IMG/VR virus record: IMGVR_UViG_3300030109_005647
Location: 74,596 to 138,595 of that record
Length of the DNA stretch: 64,000 bases
Direction: 5' to 3' (one strand)
Origin: a virus
The notes under the pieces are model-generated. The model saw nothing but the letters and a program-made list of their open reading frames with translations. It had not been told where the DNA came from and did no database searches. Position numbers and translations under genes: made by a program. Positions 11,001 through 19,402 of the stretch are shown here, piece after piece (the stretch's first letter is position 1; each line of letters starts with the position of its first letter).

Positions 11001-14000
11001 TTTCTTCTTCTCTCAACTCTTGAGAGTCATCTTTTGAAGCGTCACCTTTCCAGAATAAATTTTCAAAATTCTCGCGACCTCTAACTTTAGAAAGGTAAGT
11101 GTTTTGTTCTTTCGGGAAAACTGTTTCTCTAACAGTGTATGAAAGTAATTCATCTATCGGGTTTAACTCTGATACACCAGCAAAATCACCAGCACTGTAT
11201 AGATAATAGTTTATGACATCTAGTGTCTGCTGTTCTGATTTTTTATTTCTTTCAGCGAGTATATCACTATCTAGATCTATTCCATCGGCTCCGTGATCCG
11301 TAAAGTAGCCCAAATTATTAAGGTATGAGTGGTTTATTGTAATCCCTTTGGTTGTAAAGTCTTCTGGATTGGAAGATATTCCAAGCTTTACTGATAGCTT
11401 ATGACGTAGCTGCTTATATTTACTTGTAATTGGAGGCTCTATAACTGATGTAATACTGCCTTTAGCTCCGTCAATTACAATTGGATCTCCCTCTGAATTT
11501 GTTGCCTTTTGAGGTTTTAGATAACTTAGCCTGTTTTCACCTCGATGTGTTCTTACAATTGGATGATTGTCTTTTCTATATAGTTTCCAGTTTGAGCCGC
11601 CTACTGGACCTCCACGAGAAGATAAAATACCTTGTAGCACTCTAGAAGGTGGCGCAAATACATTAACTGAAAAATTATCAACCAACCCTCCCTTGTACAC
11701 TCTTAAATCTGCTTCTGGAGGAGTACTGTCCATCTCCCCGACATTTGGAAATCCTAGTTGATTTGCGCTAGATGTCAAGGGGTTAACAATATTCGTATTA
11801 AGACCAGCAAAATCAACAGGAATAAACTCAGCGCTAGACGCTGCAGCCAACTCAAGTAAACCAAAGACCCTAATTCCACTCGAATTAACAAAACTACCAA
11901 CAACACTAGAGGTAATAAAAGTTAAATCAGTAGAGGCAAGACTTGCATTACTAAAATCTGGCTGTTCAAAACCATAAAGAGCGGAGCCAGTATAGTCATT
12001 TATCAAGCTAGCTGTGATCCATGCATATTGAACATCTGTTTGCGGTATTTGATGTGTAACAAAGAAATTATCAAATACAGTTTCGGTCGAAACAGTCCCA
12101 AAGTCACCAGTAAACTCATTAGAATATTTTATCTGTTTCCTACCATTTCTATTGACCTTGTGAAAAGAACCAGTGCCAATGTATTTCAAATTAGCCCCAG
12201 GATCGTTTATAGAAGAAGAGCCGCCAGGATATGTTCCCCAGGATGCTCTTTCGTAATCTGCTATAGTTCTTGCGTCACTAAATAAACCAAATTGATTTGT
12301 ATGATCTGACAACAACTCTTGAAGAGGAAGTCTCACACTTAAATTTCTAAAAGGTAGCGCATTATAAACACTATATTCCGCCGCGGCGACATCTAACATT
12401 CCTTCGCACATCGTCGCAGGATCACCGGGAGCGGAGAATCGATTCACAATAATCGCTTTGTTCTTACCGGTTAAATCTCTTCTAGGCAGCGCAAAGTCAA
12501 CAACACCTGACACGTATAAAGAATCAGTCACCGTTGTCGCCAAATCGCCATCAGATTCCGCTAAATAACGATTATTCAATGAACGACCATTAGTCATTAC
12601 AATTTCATAAGTTTTAGAATAGTTTCCAATGTTCGTGCTACTATCAGAGTCAATACCGGTGCCATCTGAAGACGCCGTTATTTGTTGAATATTTTTTATA
12701 TTTACAGGTCTTTTGGCATACTCTTCACGGAAGAACACAGACTTTGGATTCTCTACTGCAACATTAACTAAATCTAATGCGGTAGAAGATACTTTTAATC
12801 TCCAGCCCTCTAGTCTTTCACCTTCTCTTTGAGGTTCTTCATTGTCTGTCACAAGATTAGTCATGACATGGCGATAGGCGCGACCACCCACATATTTTTC
12901 TGTAAATGGACCCTGCATTGGGACATCGCCAAAAGGACCGTAACTATCGTGATGTAAGTTTGTAATTGCCAACTCTGGTTTAAAGTCTGCTAAGTCTGTC
13001 ATAGCAGGGTTTGCGACGACAGAAGAGCTATAAAGACTAAATGGAAACACCAAATCTCCTTTATAAACTTCGGAAAATGACTCAGCATTATCTTGAGATA
13101 CCCCTACAGAAAATTTATATTTTCTCTTACCCTTGTTTAAGATCAAATTATCATCACAAGATTTAAACGATTCAAGTTCTGATTCTGCAGGCTCTATAGA
13201 AATTAACGCACCCTCTGTTGCGCCGGGGGCTGTTGGACGCTTCCGAAGTGAGTCCCAAAAGCCCACTTTTTTATTTTCATATGCGTTGCCGCCGCCGTGA
13301 ATTTCAGGCTCTTTTATCGCATTAATTTTATAAGGTCTTGCAAATCTTCGTAAAGCATACGTGGATCCCTGGTAAGTTCCACTTGAACCTTTAAAACTTG
13401 GAGCGCTGGCATCATTTAAATTATTTACAACATTTAATATCGCTTGTCGATCTGAATCTATAATGGAATCACCACTTGTCAACGCCGATCTTTCTGCTCT
13501 TTCTTTAGCCCATAAACAATTTTCAGCTTCAGTTTCAGATAAAGGCTTGTGACCCTCTTTCCAGGGGTATAGCATCTCATTTATTCCAAATATCGAAGCC
13601 TCTGGATCTGACTGTTTAAACTCATATGTAGGAAACTTTGATTGATATTTATTTCTCTCTAAAATATGCGATTCAATAACGTTTCTAAGAGGTCTTTCAT
13701 CTAAACCAGAAGACATTGGCGCTAACTTTTGAATCATAGAGGAAACTGCTAGATCAAACCATTTAAAATATTCAATATATTTATCAACATCCGGTGTTGT
13801 TGTTCTTTGGAAAAACAACTGCCTTAGCATTTTAAGTGCTTTGTATTCTCCACGATATCTATCAACACCTTGACCAATAAGATTATTAAAATCAACCACT
13901 GTTGACATAAAATTTAACATATCTTCTGATATGTTTTGATAGGGGCTTTTTTCTACATATAAATCAAAAAAAGTAGGTCTGCTATCTCTTGTAAAGTAGA

Positions 14001-17000
14001 TGTCGTCGTTTTGTAAAACCTTGACGGTGTTTTCACTAGCCATAGTCTCTGGTATGTTTTGCTTTGCAATGATTATGTCATCAGTTAAAACAACGTCAGT
14101 GCTAGATGCCTTAAACTCGTGTCCAATGCCGGTGTGTTGTTTATTTGAAAGATTACTTAAAAATCCATATCTATTTATTTGTTCCACAGAGCCTGACGTA
14201 AAATCATCTACGATGAAACTACCTGCTGTGTCTGAGCCTGTTACATTATCAAAATTCCAGTGCAGCAATAATGTTTCTTTATTTGGAACATAAACGTTAT
14301 TTATAGAAGTATTAAAAAGATAAGCATTTTGCTCTGGGTTCTTAATGCTATAATTGTTTGGGTTTGAGGCGTGTAACGATAAGTCATTAATTGTTAACTT
14401 ATTCTGCCATGCTCTGATAGTGTTAAATTTAACGTCAGATTGCTGTAAGACTGATCCAGTAAAGTTTGTTTTATGGGAACCGACAAATAAACGCTTTGGA
14501 GATGCCAAGAAATTGATTGCCTGCTGTTGCGTTATAGATCCTGTTAGGGTGAATTGATTCATTGTGACATCTAAAACTTTACTAATACCAGAAAATTGAA
14601 CAACATATCCGGTATTTTCAGTTGCGCCGTTTGATAAAGTTGCAGGTGAGGCACCAGTAGCGCCATCTTCAACAAAAGTCCCCTCGATATCGGTTAATGT
14701 AATTGAATTCCCTATTGGACCAGCTACGTTTGCTGTAATTGTTATATCATCTGGTGTAGAGCCGATAGCAGCAGTGATACCTTTAATTCCACTTGTTGCA
14801 TTACCTGATCCGGCGCCGTATTGAATAATTGAAGTATCGCTGCTTCCATTAATTGCCGCCACAAGTCGAGTAGCAGTTGAGTTAGCCGCAATGGGCGAAG
14901 TGCCTTTTACTTGTATTTCGTTGGCAGTGCCTGCAGATGGCGTGGCAGCTTCAAGTATCCTGATAGTGATATCATTTCCGGTTCCACCTGCAGCAACTGG
15001 AACATTAATTTTAAATCTATCGTTTTGTGCCTGACCAGCAAAACTTAATAATATATTAACACCGGATGCTTTTGAATCACTTAGTGTTCCTGATACTTGA
15101 TTTGCGTTTGGATATGCCTCTGGATATAACGATACCAAAAAACTCCAATTGGTGTCACTGTAAACATCGTCATAATAAGAGGACACTAATTCTGGTAAAA
15201 AACCTCCAGCGGTTCCAGTTAGAACAAATCTTGCTTTATCAGAGTATGTATTTAATTTTTCTGATTTTACAACAAAGTTAGCGTAGTCGTTTGTGTTCCA
15301 AGTTGTATGCTGGGGGATGCTATCTTCTGCGGTATGTTGACCGAACAGCGATGCGGTTATCATAATCGGATATTGATTGGCATAACTCGCGAACCCATGT
15401 TTAAACGTGTTAAGGTTTGATTGATCTACTCTATTTGGAAAAGTAATGTTTGCTTCGACACTAAATGGGAGACTAGCTTCTTGAGATGTTCTTGCATTGA
15501 AGTCCTTGCTAGCAGACATAAAAGTAACAGAATTGCTATTTAAGCTGCTAGAATATTGGTGAACACTTGCGTCGGCATTTGGTATAGTATTAAAATTGAT
15601 TAACTTAAACTTACCAGATGCAGTCCTAAAGTTATCTTCCAAAACATAATCAACATTGTTTGAATAGATGTTTAATTTATATACTTGATCATCAATTCCA
15701 AAACATCTTATTAGGTTTCTAAAAGATTTCTCTGTTCCTTTGGATTTGTTTATATAAGTCAAGTTGTTGTAAATGTTTTTATATATGATGTTTTTAACAT
15801 CATTAAACTTTTCAGTATATTTTATATTATTATCTCTATTCTCAAAATACTCTAAACTATCAATGGCGTTAAATATCTCTGGTGTGATAAACCCTTTTGA
15901 CTGTAAAATCCTATTCATAAAGGGTATTGGTTTTTGAGAACCACTAACATAATCGTTTTGCGGAAGAGAAGGCATTGATTTAGCAAAGTTTGTTGCACTA
16001 TCAAAGTAACTACTTATGATTTGTGTTAAATTCCATAACGAATTAGCAATGATGCCTTCATCATCTGGATTATTAGCGTCGTGTTCTTCTAGAATCCAAC
16101 CTGGTAGTGTATAGTATATTGTTGATGGATTTGTATAATCATATTGTTTACCCTCTTTTCTTCTATCAGAAAGATATGAAACAACATCAGGGTGAGATGA
16201 ATATATAATTGGATCTCTGAACTCTACTCCAGAATAAGAAGCTAGTCCTGATTCATTGATTGCGGACCCAGTGTCCCTAGAATATAAAGAAGAGTAGCCA
16301 GTCCACGATCCATTACTAATTCGACCAGAGTAATCTAAAACTTTTGCGTCTGTGGATGCTGTAAGAGTCAACCCTTCGTTAAACTTATAGTATAAACCAA
16401 GATGAGTATTGGCATCGTCAGTATTGGTGCCTCCACCAACTTGATCAAACCATCGTGTTTGTATTTGTTTTGAAGTTCTCCAGTTTTTCCAAAATCTAAA
16501 TTCATCAACAGAGCCAGATAACTTACCCCAGCCTCTGCCCGCCTGTGGTGATCCATCGTTTGTACCCGATGGGTGTGTAGCAAGGGCGCCAATGGTACCG
16601 ACTATGGTGCCACTTACATAGTCAACAGTTGTTCCTGTTTTTATTGTATGATTGTAGCCGCCATCAACAAAAAGATCCACTGCGGTGTTTGAGCCATCAT
16701 TTTTAAATCTAAATGAGTAATGGTGCCAATTATCATCAGCAACGGATGATGTGGTAAGTGAAGAACCTATATTTTCTTTTGATATGCCAGACGTACCTGA
16801 CATGTAGGTTACATAAAATGGAGACAGAGTGTTTGTCGCTGCGCCATGTCCCGACATCTCAATTGTCATTCGACCATAATCTAAACTTGAAGAGATTGAA
16901 CTTGTAGTGAATATATCGAATACAACCTCAGTTTGGGTAGCCGCAGGATTAAAAGCTGCTTTTTTAAGCCAAAACTCTACGGTATTTCCATCGTTTCCGC

Positions 17001-17568
17001 CTATCTTTAAGTTACACTCGCGATCTTTTGAAAGATCGTAAAGATTTGCTTTTTCTCTATAGTGTGCTTCGCCGGTGTCAGGATCAATGTAAACGTTTGT
17101 GCCAAAGCCCGCATGTGGACCTCCGTTAAACGATACAAATTCATAGGTGCCTGAGCCGGCGGCTCCGTATGAACCCCAGGTGCTATAATCAGTAGATGTA
17201 TCGGTCGCTGATAGACTAGCTGTTGAAAAAACAGCGTATCCGGTGCTTCTTGGGTACCCGTTTTCAAAAAGATATAAATCTAGACCAGAGGAGGAGAGTT
17301 CCCAAAGTATTTTTTCTTTTTTAGATCCATCATAAGGATACGTCTCATAAACTCTTGTAATGGAATCATAGTAATACTTTTCTGCAGAGCCAAATTTAGC
17401 AAAATTTTCTGGTTTTGAATAATCAACTAAAGGAATAAATCTATCGCGATCTTCAATGAATACTTTTACATAATCAGGTGATTCCACCCCACTAGCAGTA
17501 AGAGAAGATAAGTTAGTGTTCGAAATATATTTGTATTTTTGTTCTTTAAATAAATCTTTTAAGGACAT
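8047..17568 (-). CDS. Giant virion protein with LamG-like domain (3173 aa)
   Basis: The largest gene of the window. Residues about 180-410 form a LamG/concanavalin-like jelly-roll: VEFWLKK, then DNWHHYSFRF, VDLFVDGG and VDEFRFWKNW in the usual order, implying carbohydrate or protein binding. Residues about 845-985 hold a Gly/Ala/Thr-rich module (GNDITIRIL, then GNSITLTD) like those seen as inserts in phage tail proteins. Most of the rest is Asn/Ser/Thr-rich beta structure without named domains, and the last 80 residues are Pro/Gly-rich. It follows a DNRLRE-type tail protein and the gp6 homologue, so a very large baseplate wedge or fibre protein, in the gp7/gp10 position of T4, is the best guess. 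No frameshift is seen over 9.5 kb. Confidence 0.85.
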   Translation of the reverse strand: MSLKDLFKEQKYKYISNTNLSSLTASGVESPDYVKVFIEDRDRFIPLVDYSKPENFAKFGSAEKYYYDSITRVYETYPYDGSKKEKILWELSSSGLDLYLFENGYPRSTGYAVFSTASLSATDTSTDYSTWGSYGAAGSGTYEFVSFNGGPHAGFGTNVYIDPDTGEAHYREKANLYDLSKDRECNLKIGGNDGNTVEFWLKKAAFNPAATQTEVVFDIFTTSSISSSLDYGRMTIEMSGHGAATNTLSPFYVTYMSGTSGISKENIGSSLTTSSVADDNWHHYSFRFKNDGSNTAVDLFVDGGYNHTIKTGTTVDYVSGTIVGTIGALATHPSGTNDGSPQAGRGWGKLSGSVDEFRFWKNWRTSKQIQTRWFDQVGGGTNTDDANTHLGLYYKFNEGLTLTASTDAKVLDYSGRISNGSWTGYSSLYSRDTGSAINESGLASYSGVEFRDPIIYSSHPDVVSYLSDRRKEGKQYDYTNPSTIYYTLPGWILEEHDANNPDDEGIIANSLWNLTQIISSYFDSATNFAKSMPSLPQNDYVSGSQKPIPFMNRILQSKGFITPEIFNAIDSLEYFENRDNNIKYTEKFNDVKNIIYKNIYNNLTYINKSKGTEKSFRNLIRCFGIDDQVYKLNIYSNNVDYVLEDNFRTASGKFKLINFNTIPNADASVHQYSSSLNSNSVTFMSASKDFNARTSQEASLPFSVEANITFPNRVDQSNLNTFKHGFASYANQYPIMITASLFGQHTAEDSIPQHTTWNTNDYANFVVKSEKLNTYSDKARFVLTGTAGGFLPELVSSYYDDVYSDTNWSFLVSLYPEAYPNANQVSGTLSDSKASGVNILLSFAGQAQNDRFKINVPVAAGGTGNDITIRILEAATPSAGTANEIQVKGTSPIAANSTATRLVAAINGSSDTSIIQYGAGSGNATSGIKGITAAIGSTPDDITITANVAGPIGNSITLTDIEGTFVEDGATGASPATLSNGATENTGYVVQFSGISKVLDVTMNQFTLTGSITQQQAINFLASPKRLFVGSHKTNFTGSVLQQSDVKFNTIRAWQNKLTINDLSLHASNPNNYSIKNPEQNAYLFNTSINNVYVPNKETLLLHWNFDNVTGSDTAGSFIVDDFTSGSVEQINRYGFLSNLSNKQHTGIGHEFKASSTDVVLTDDIIIAKQNIPETMASENTVKVLQNDDIYFTRDSRPTFFDLYVEKSPYQNISEDMLNFMSTVVDFNNLIGQGVDRYRGEYKALKMLRQLFFQRTTTPDVDKYIEYFKWFDLAVSSMIQKLAPMSSGLDERPLRNVIESHILERNKYQSKFPTYEFKQSDPEASIFGINEMLYPWKEGHKPLSETEAENCLWAKERAERSALTSGDSIIDSDRQAILNVVNNLNDASAPSFKGSSGTYQGSTYALRRFARPYKINAIKEPEIHGGGNAYENKKVGFWDSLRKRPTAPGATEGALISIEPAESELESFKSCDDNLILNKGKRKYKFSVGVSQDNAESFSEVYKGDLVFPFSLYSSSVVANPAMTDLADFKPELAITNLHHDSYGPFGDVPMQGPFTEKYVGGRAYRHVMTNLVTDNEEPQREGERLEGWRLKVSSTALDLVNVAVENPKSVFFREEYAKRPVNIKNIQQITASSDGTGIDSDSSTNIGNYSKTYEIVMTNGRSLNNRYLAESDGDLATTVTDSLYVSGVVDFALPRRDLTGKNKAIIVNRFSAPGDPATMCEGMLDVAAAEYSVYNALPFRNLSVRLPLQELLSDHTNQFGLFSDARTIADYERASWGTYPGGSSSINDPGANLKYIGTGSFHKVNRNGRKQIKYSNEFTGDFGTVSTETVFDNFFVTHQIPQTDVQYAWITASLINDYTGSALYGFEQPDFSNASLASTDLTFITSSVVGSFVNSSGIRVFGLLELAAASSAEFIPVDFAGLNTNIVNPLTSSANQLGFPNVGEMDSTPPEADLRVYKGGLVDNFSVNVFAPPSRVLQGILSSRGGPVGGSNWKLYRKDNHPIVRTHRGENRLSYLKPQKATNSEGDPIVIDGAKGSITSVIEPPITSKYKQLRHKLSVKLGISSNPEDFTTKGITINHSYLNNLGYFTDHGADGIDLDSDILAERNKKSEQQTLDVINYYLYSAGDFAGVSELNPIDELLSYTVRETVFPKEQNTYLSKVRGRENFENLFWKGDASKDDSQELREEENAVNSIGFTIPKQSIFALDARLNVKSAAANLEGTDGAGELQNNCTVFMNSAGDHFVSPLYTLPVSSSTIGIVNDTAWDAGLQSGLNPSYTTYAEYANEIRTLGKDYSIIPEFRISEYMTDYINTGFDINARNPQINPTKPFLDLTGSSVLDATNPEFYKVYNTTDLLKFFEITEDATDDTVIDRVTMRCKSLIKFLPYDGFYPAQRTTQLANLFSASYLGPFEGNNLTSGSARAGLTPFYAPGIMYNSIKAGLAVDFPMPSNSVNDTRRSVAYVTSSTGTNPFYERTQPFTRIPFEAIIDPDGNIGGNVGSLTWYDLHINDARIANQASGFGTSYAGEKFEGLQSTSQYTFKVSDNQSTLLYTLAANNFFAESINFFLPQGRMTRLTSLPSNHPDFASNTKKLIQPGGESFKEYTMQVRISNSPNFKNENTTFFNYEQGSAYGVPVGTAVDFSAFAPVYKHATLDSKTGAGILTLTYRPLDPDDFTYFDLDEIMNNLTASFQGAQGSAFDQAATKYAQHFTSSFNIGKARILETDFDAITGQPKTVKKDINEIDVMIIEPKWECPMLNFKNVTQSTIASTGDTGRVGMWHQYGEIDEANGAFLSIADPSSVNDTSLTGSLADLLGFDKTNGKVPQRIGKVGSSKEISEAVVAIPFRVVGGNKVTFKISRDAVNQAELILQGNQPGDGTLPENPLADQSIVDMVDKMQRYVIPPHMDFITYKNNVPGKLGIEQIPGGPFAMYIFEFTRTLTQEDLANIWQNLPPVSIGASPFYHDSDEVTISHEVFNSLKLNLINGKKILGNEEQISKSREYTSDIQWMVFKAKKRAATNYFERTTNINDGGQFDFKFANQQQFPNITYNWPYDFFSMVELVKLDAEITMTPQDGSVKVPTQEIQEKFGAPSKSDADQNEYAPLPETPASALPGVGAGGTTDFIDPSGPGGFGSSTGAGVSTPDGGPSTTVDSATAVGQSLAQLGNLGGSDPFGQ
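14620..15030 (-). other. Similar Gly/Ala/Thr-rich module inside giant protein
   Basis: Approximate boundaries of a roughly 135-residue module within the 3173-residue protein. It alternates short strands (GNDITIRIL, DDITITANVAGPIGNSITL) with Ala/Ser/Gly stretches, ending near LSNGATENTG. The style matches the insert in the neighbouring DNRLRE-type protein: an ATAIAASI / ATRLVAAING helix followed by strands with TITAN or KVTVTQ. Homology between the two is suggested by layout, not proven. Confidence 0.4.
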
Positions 17569-17569
17569 A

Positions 17570-19402
17570 TTATTCTACTCTAAACCTAAACCTTTCTGGT
17601 TGCTCAACGTAACTTCCATTAATTAGATAAGAAAAGCTTAATTCATAGACAGTATCGCTATCAAATAAGTTCATTTCTAAGTCAAAGTAGCTACCACTCG
17701 CATCATAAGATAACCGAGTGTGGTTTAGCGAACCGGTCCCAAAAGGAATAACTTCTAGATTATCGCTCACGCGGGTGAAGCGATAGTAAGTATTGTCAAT
17801 TATACTTGTTTCTATTTCGTTATTCGCTACTGTATAAATAGTTGGGGACCAATCTTTTTGACGAGTATAGAGTCTAAATCTTACCTTTTCACCTTGATTA
17901 TAAACTGCACGTAAGTTGGTGACTTTAGAGACATATCTTTGGTCAAAATTATAATTTTGACTGTTAAAGGTTTGTACAGTTACCGCTGAACCGGTGTGGT
18001 ACTCAATCCCGTCTTTATTCCAAACATCAAATATTTTTGTGATGCTTGAAGAGGCGTAAGCAAATGAACATGAGTAAATACCCGTTTCGACGTGAGAGCC
18101 TGTAATGGTTAGAGTGTCTGGTGAGTTTACGCCGCCGCCGAAAGGTAAAGAAAGTTTATTTCCAGTAGGGGCGGTGCTGCCGCTATAAATATTAACGAAA
18201 ATATTTCCTGTCCCTATCGCTGGGATATCTTTAAGCTGTCCTCTGACCACGTTGTATAGATATAGATTCATTAAATTATCAGAAGCTGGAACAAGAGAGG
18301 AACTTAAGAAAAAATCTCCACGATTATCTTTTTTGCTGTCATCCCATCGGGCTTCGATAATGGGTCGTTTGTGAAAAAACTGTGATCCACGCGCAAAGAA
18401 CATTTTAGTATAATAAGATTGTTCTTCAGTTTCATTGGCGGCGGTAAGACGCACACCAAAGCCATGATTACTTAAATCACCAGAAACCCAATCCTCCACG
18501 AGATGGCTTACATCAACCTCTAAGTTTTCGAAACCAGAGTCAAAAGATTGTGTGAAAGTATATTCTGCACTGTCGATATAACTGCCACCTTCAACATTGG
18601 CGCCGCCAGTAAAGTTAGCCACTGTAACACCATTGACGCTATCTGTATTATCTTTATCACCTATTGTGCCAGCAGTTGTCTGAGTAACTGTAACTTTAGT
18701 GCTATCTGTAACTACAGCAGTAAACCCAGCATTTGTGGTCGCAGTAATTGACGCGGCAATTGCCGTTGCTATGTTCGCATTGCTCGTGGCGCCGCCATAG
18801 CCTAATTCTACAGTGCCCCCCGCAGTGCCTCCTGGTTGTGACCCAAAGGGAGTAGTATCTTTAAACTGATACGTTGTGGCAACGCCAGCCGCATCGACCA
18901 AAATAAATGTTTCATTATTTCCTATCGATCCGTGACCAGTGACCGTAATTAGAGCGGTTGATCTTCCTGAATTCTCTGCCCACGGAACGCCACTAGAAGC
19001 AGAAAGATAGTTAGATGCATCTTCATCTGTATAATTTTCCATGTCCAGACCAAGACCTTCATTCCAAGATTGAGATATCGGCTGTACTAATAAAGCGTAA
19101 TCCTTCGGCGTAGTTTGTGTATGCTCCGCGTCATACATGGTTAAGAAGAAATTAACACTACCAGATGCTGGAATTATGCCACTTGTTCTATCTGTATTTA
19201 TTGCAGTTGTGTCGAATTCAATAAGAACTCGCGCTAATTCTGAGGATAGACCAGTGCTTGAACTTACTTGGGCATATATGCTAAAAACTTCAAGGATATC
19301 AGATTGACCCATATTTCCGCTGACACCACGGGTATCAAGGTTTGATTTGAAAGCGTTTGTTATGGTGTTATCTTTTGTCGCGTAGTATCTTTTTATAGCC
19401 AT
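17570..19402 (-). CDS. Tail protein with DNRLRE/CBM96-like domain and insert
   Basis: A 610-residue structural protein. Residues about 30-390 look like a DNRLRE (disaggregatase-related, CBM96-like) beta-sandwich, with ARVLIEFDT, then SQSWNEGLGLDMENYTDED, LEVDVSHLVEDWVSG and FFARGSQFFHKRPIIEARW; such domains bind polysaccharide in other proteins. The domain seems interrupted by a Gly/Ala/Thr-rich module (about residues 147-275), described separately. The C-terminal 200 residues carry further beta repeats. It directly follows the gp6-like gene, with the start ATG sharing a base with the previous stop, and sits one base before the giant LamG protein. A role in tail-tip binding to host surface glycans is likely but inferred. 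Confidence 0.8.
   Translation of the reverse strand: MAIKRYYATKDNTITNAFKSNLDTRGVSGNMGQSDILEVFSIYAQVSSSTGLSSELARVLIEFDTTAINTDRTSGIIPASGSVNFFLTMYDAEHTQTTPKDYALLVQPISQSWNEGLGLDMENYTDEDASNYLSASSGVPWAENSGRSTALITVTGHGSIGNNETFILVDAAGVATTYQFKDTTPFGSQPGGTAGGTVELGYGGATSNANIATAIAASITATTNAGFTAVVTDSTKVTVTQTTAGTIGDKDNTDSVNGVTVANFTGGANVEGGSYIDSAEYTFTQSFDSGFENLEVDVSHLVEDWVSGDLSNHGFGVRLTAANETEEQSYYTKMFFARGSQFFHKRPIIEARWDDSKKDNRGDFFLSSSLVPASDNLMNLYLYNVVRGQLKDIPAIGTGNIFVNIYSGSTAPTGNKLSLPFGGGVNSPDTLTITGSHVETGIYSCSFAYASSSITKIFDVWNKDGIEYHTGSAVTVQTFNSQNYNFDQRYVSKVTNLRAVYNQGEKVRFRLYTRQKDWSPTIYTVANNEIETSIIDNTYYRFTRVSDNLEVIPFGTGSLNHTRLSYDASGSYFDLEMNLFDSDTVYELSFSYLINGSYVEQPERFRFRVE
18577..18961 (-). other. Gly/Ala/Thr-rich module inserted in DNRLRE-like domain
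   Basis: This stretch encodes about 128 residues (ITVTGHGSIGNNETFILVD onward, through NIATAIAASITATT) that break an otherwise continuous DNRLRE-like domain between SGVPW and GGSYIDSAEY. Its base composition looks richer in G and C than its flanks. A module of similar style occurs at 14620-15030 in the giant protein. Boundaries are approximate, by eye. Interpretation as an exchangeable inserted domain is inference. Confidence 0.5.
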
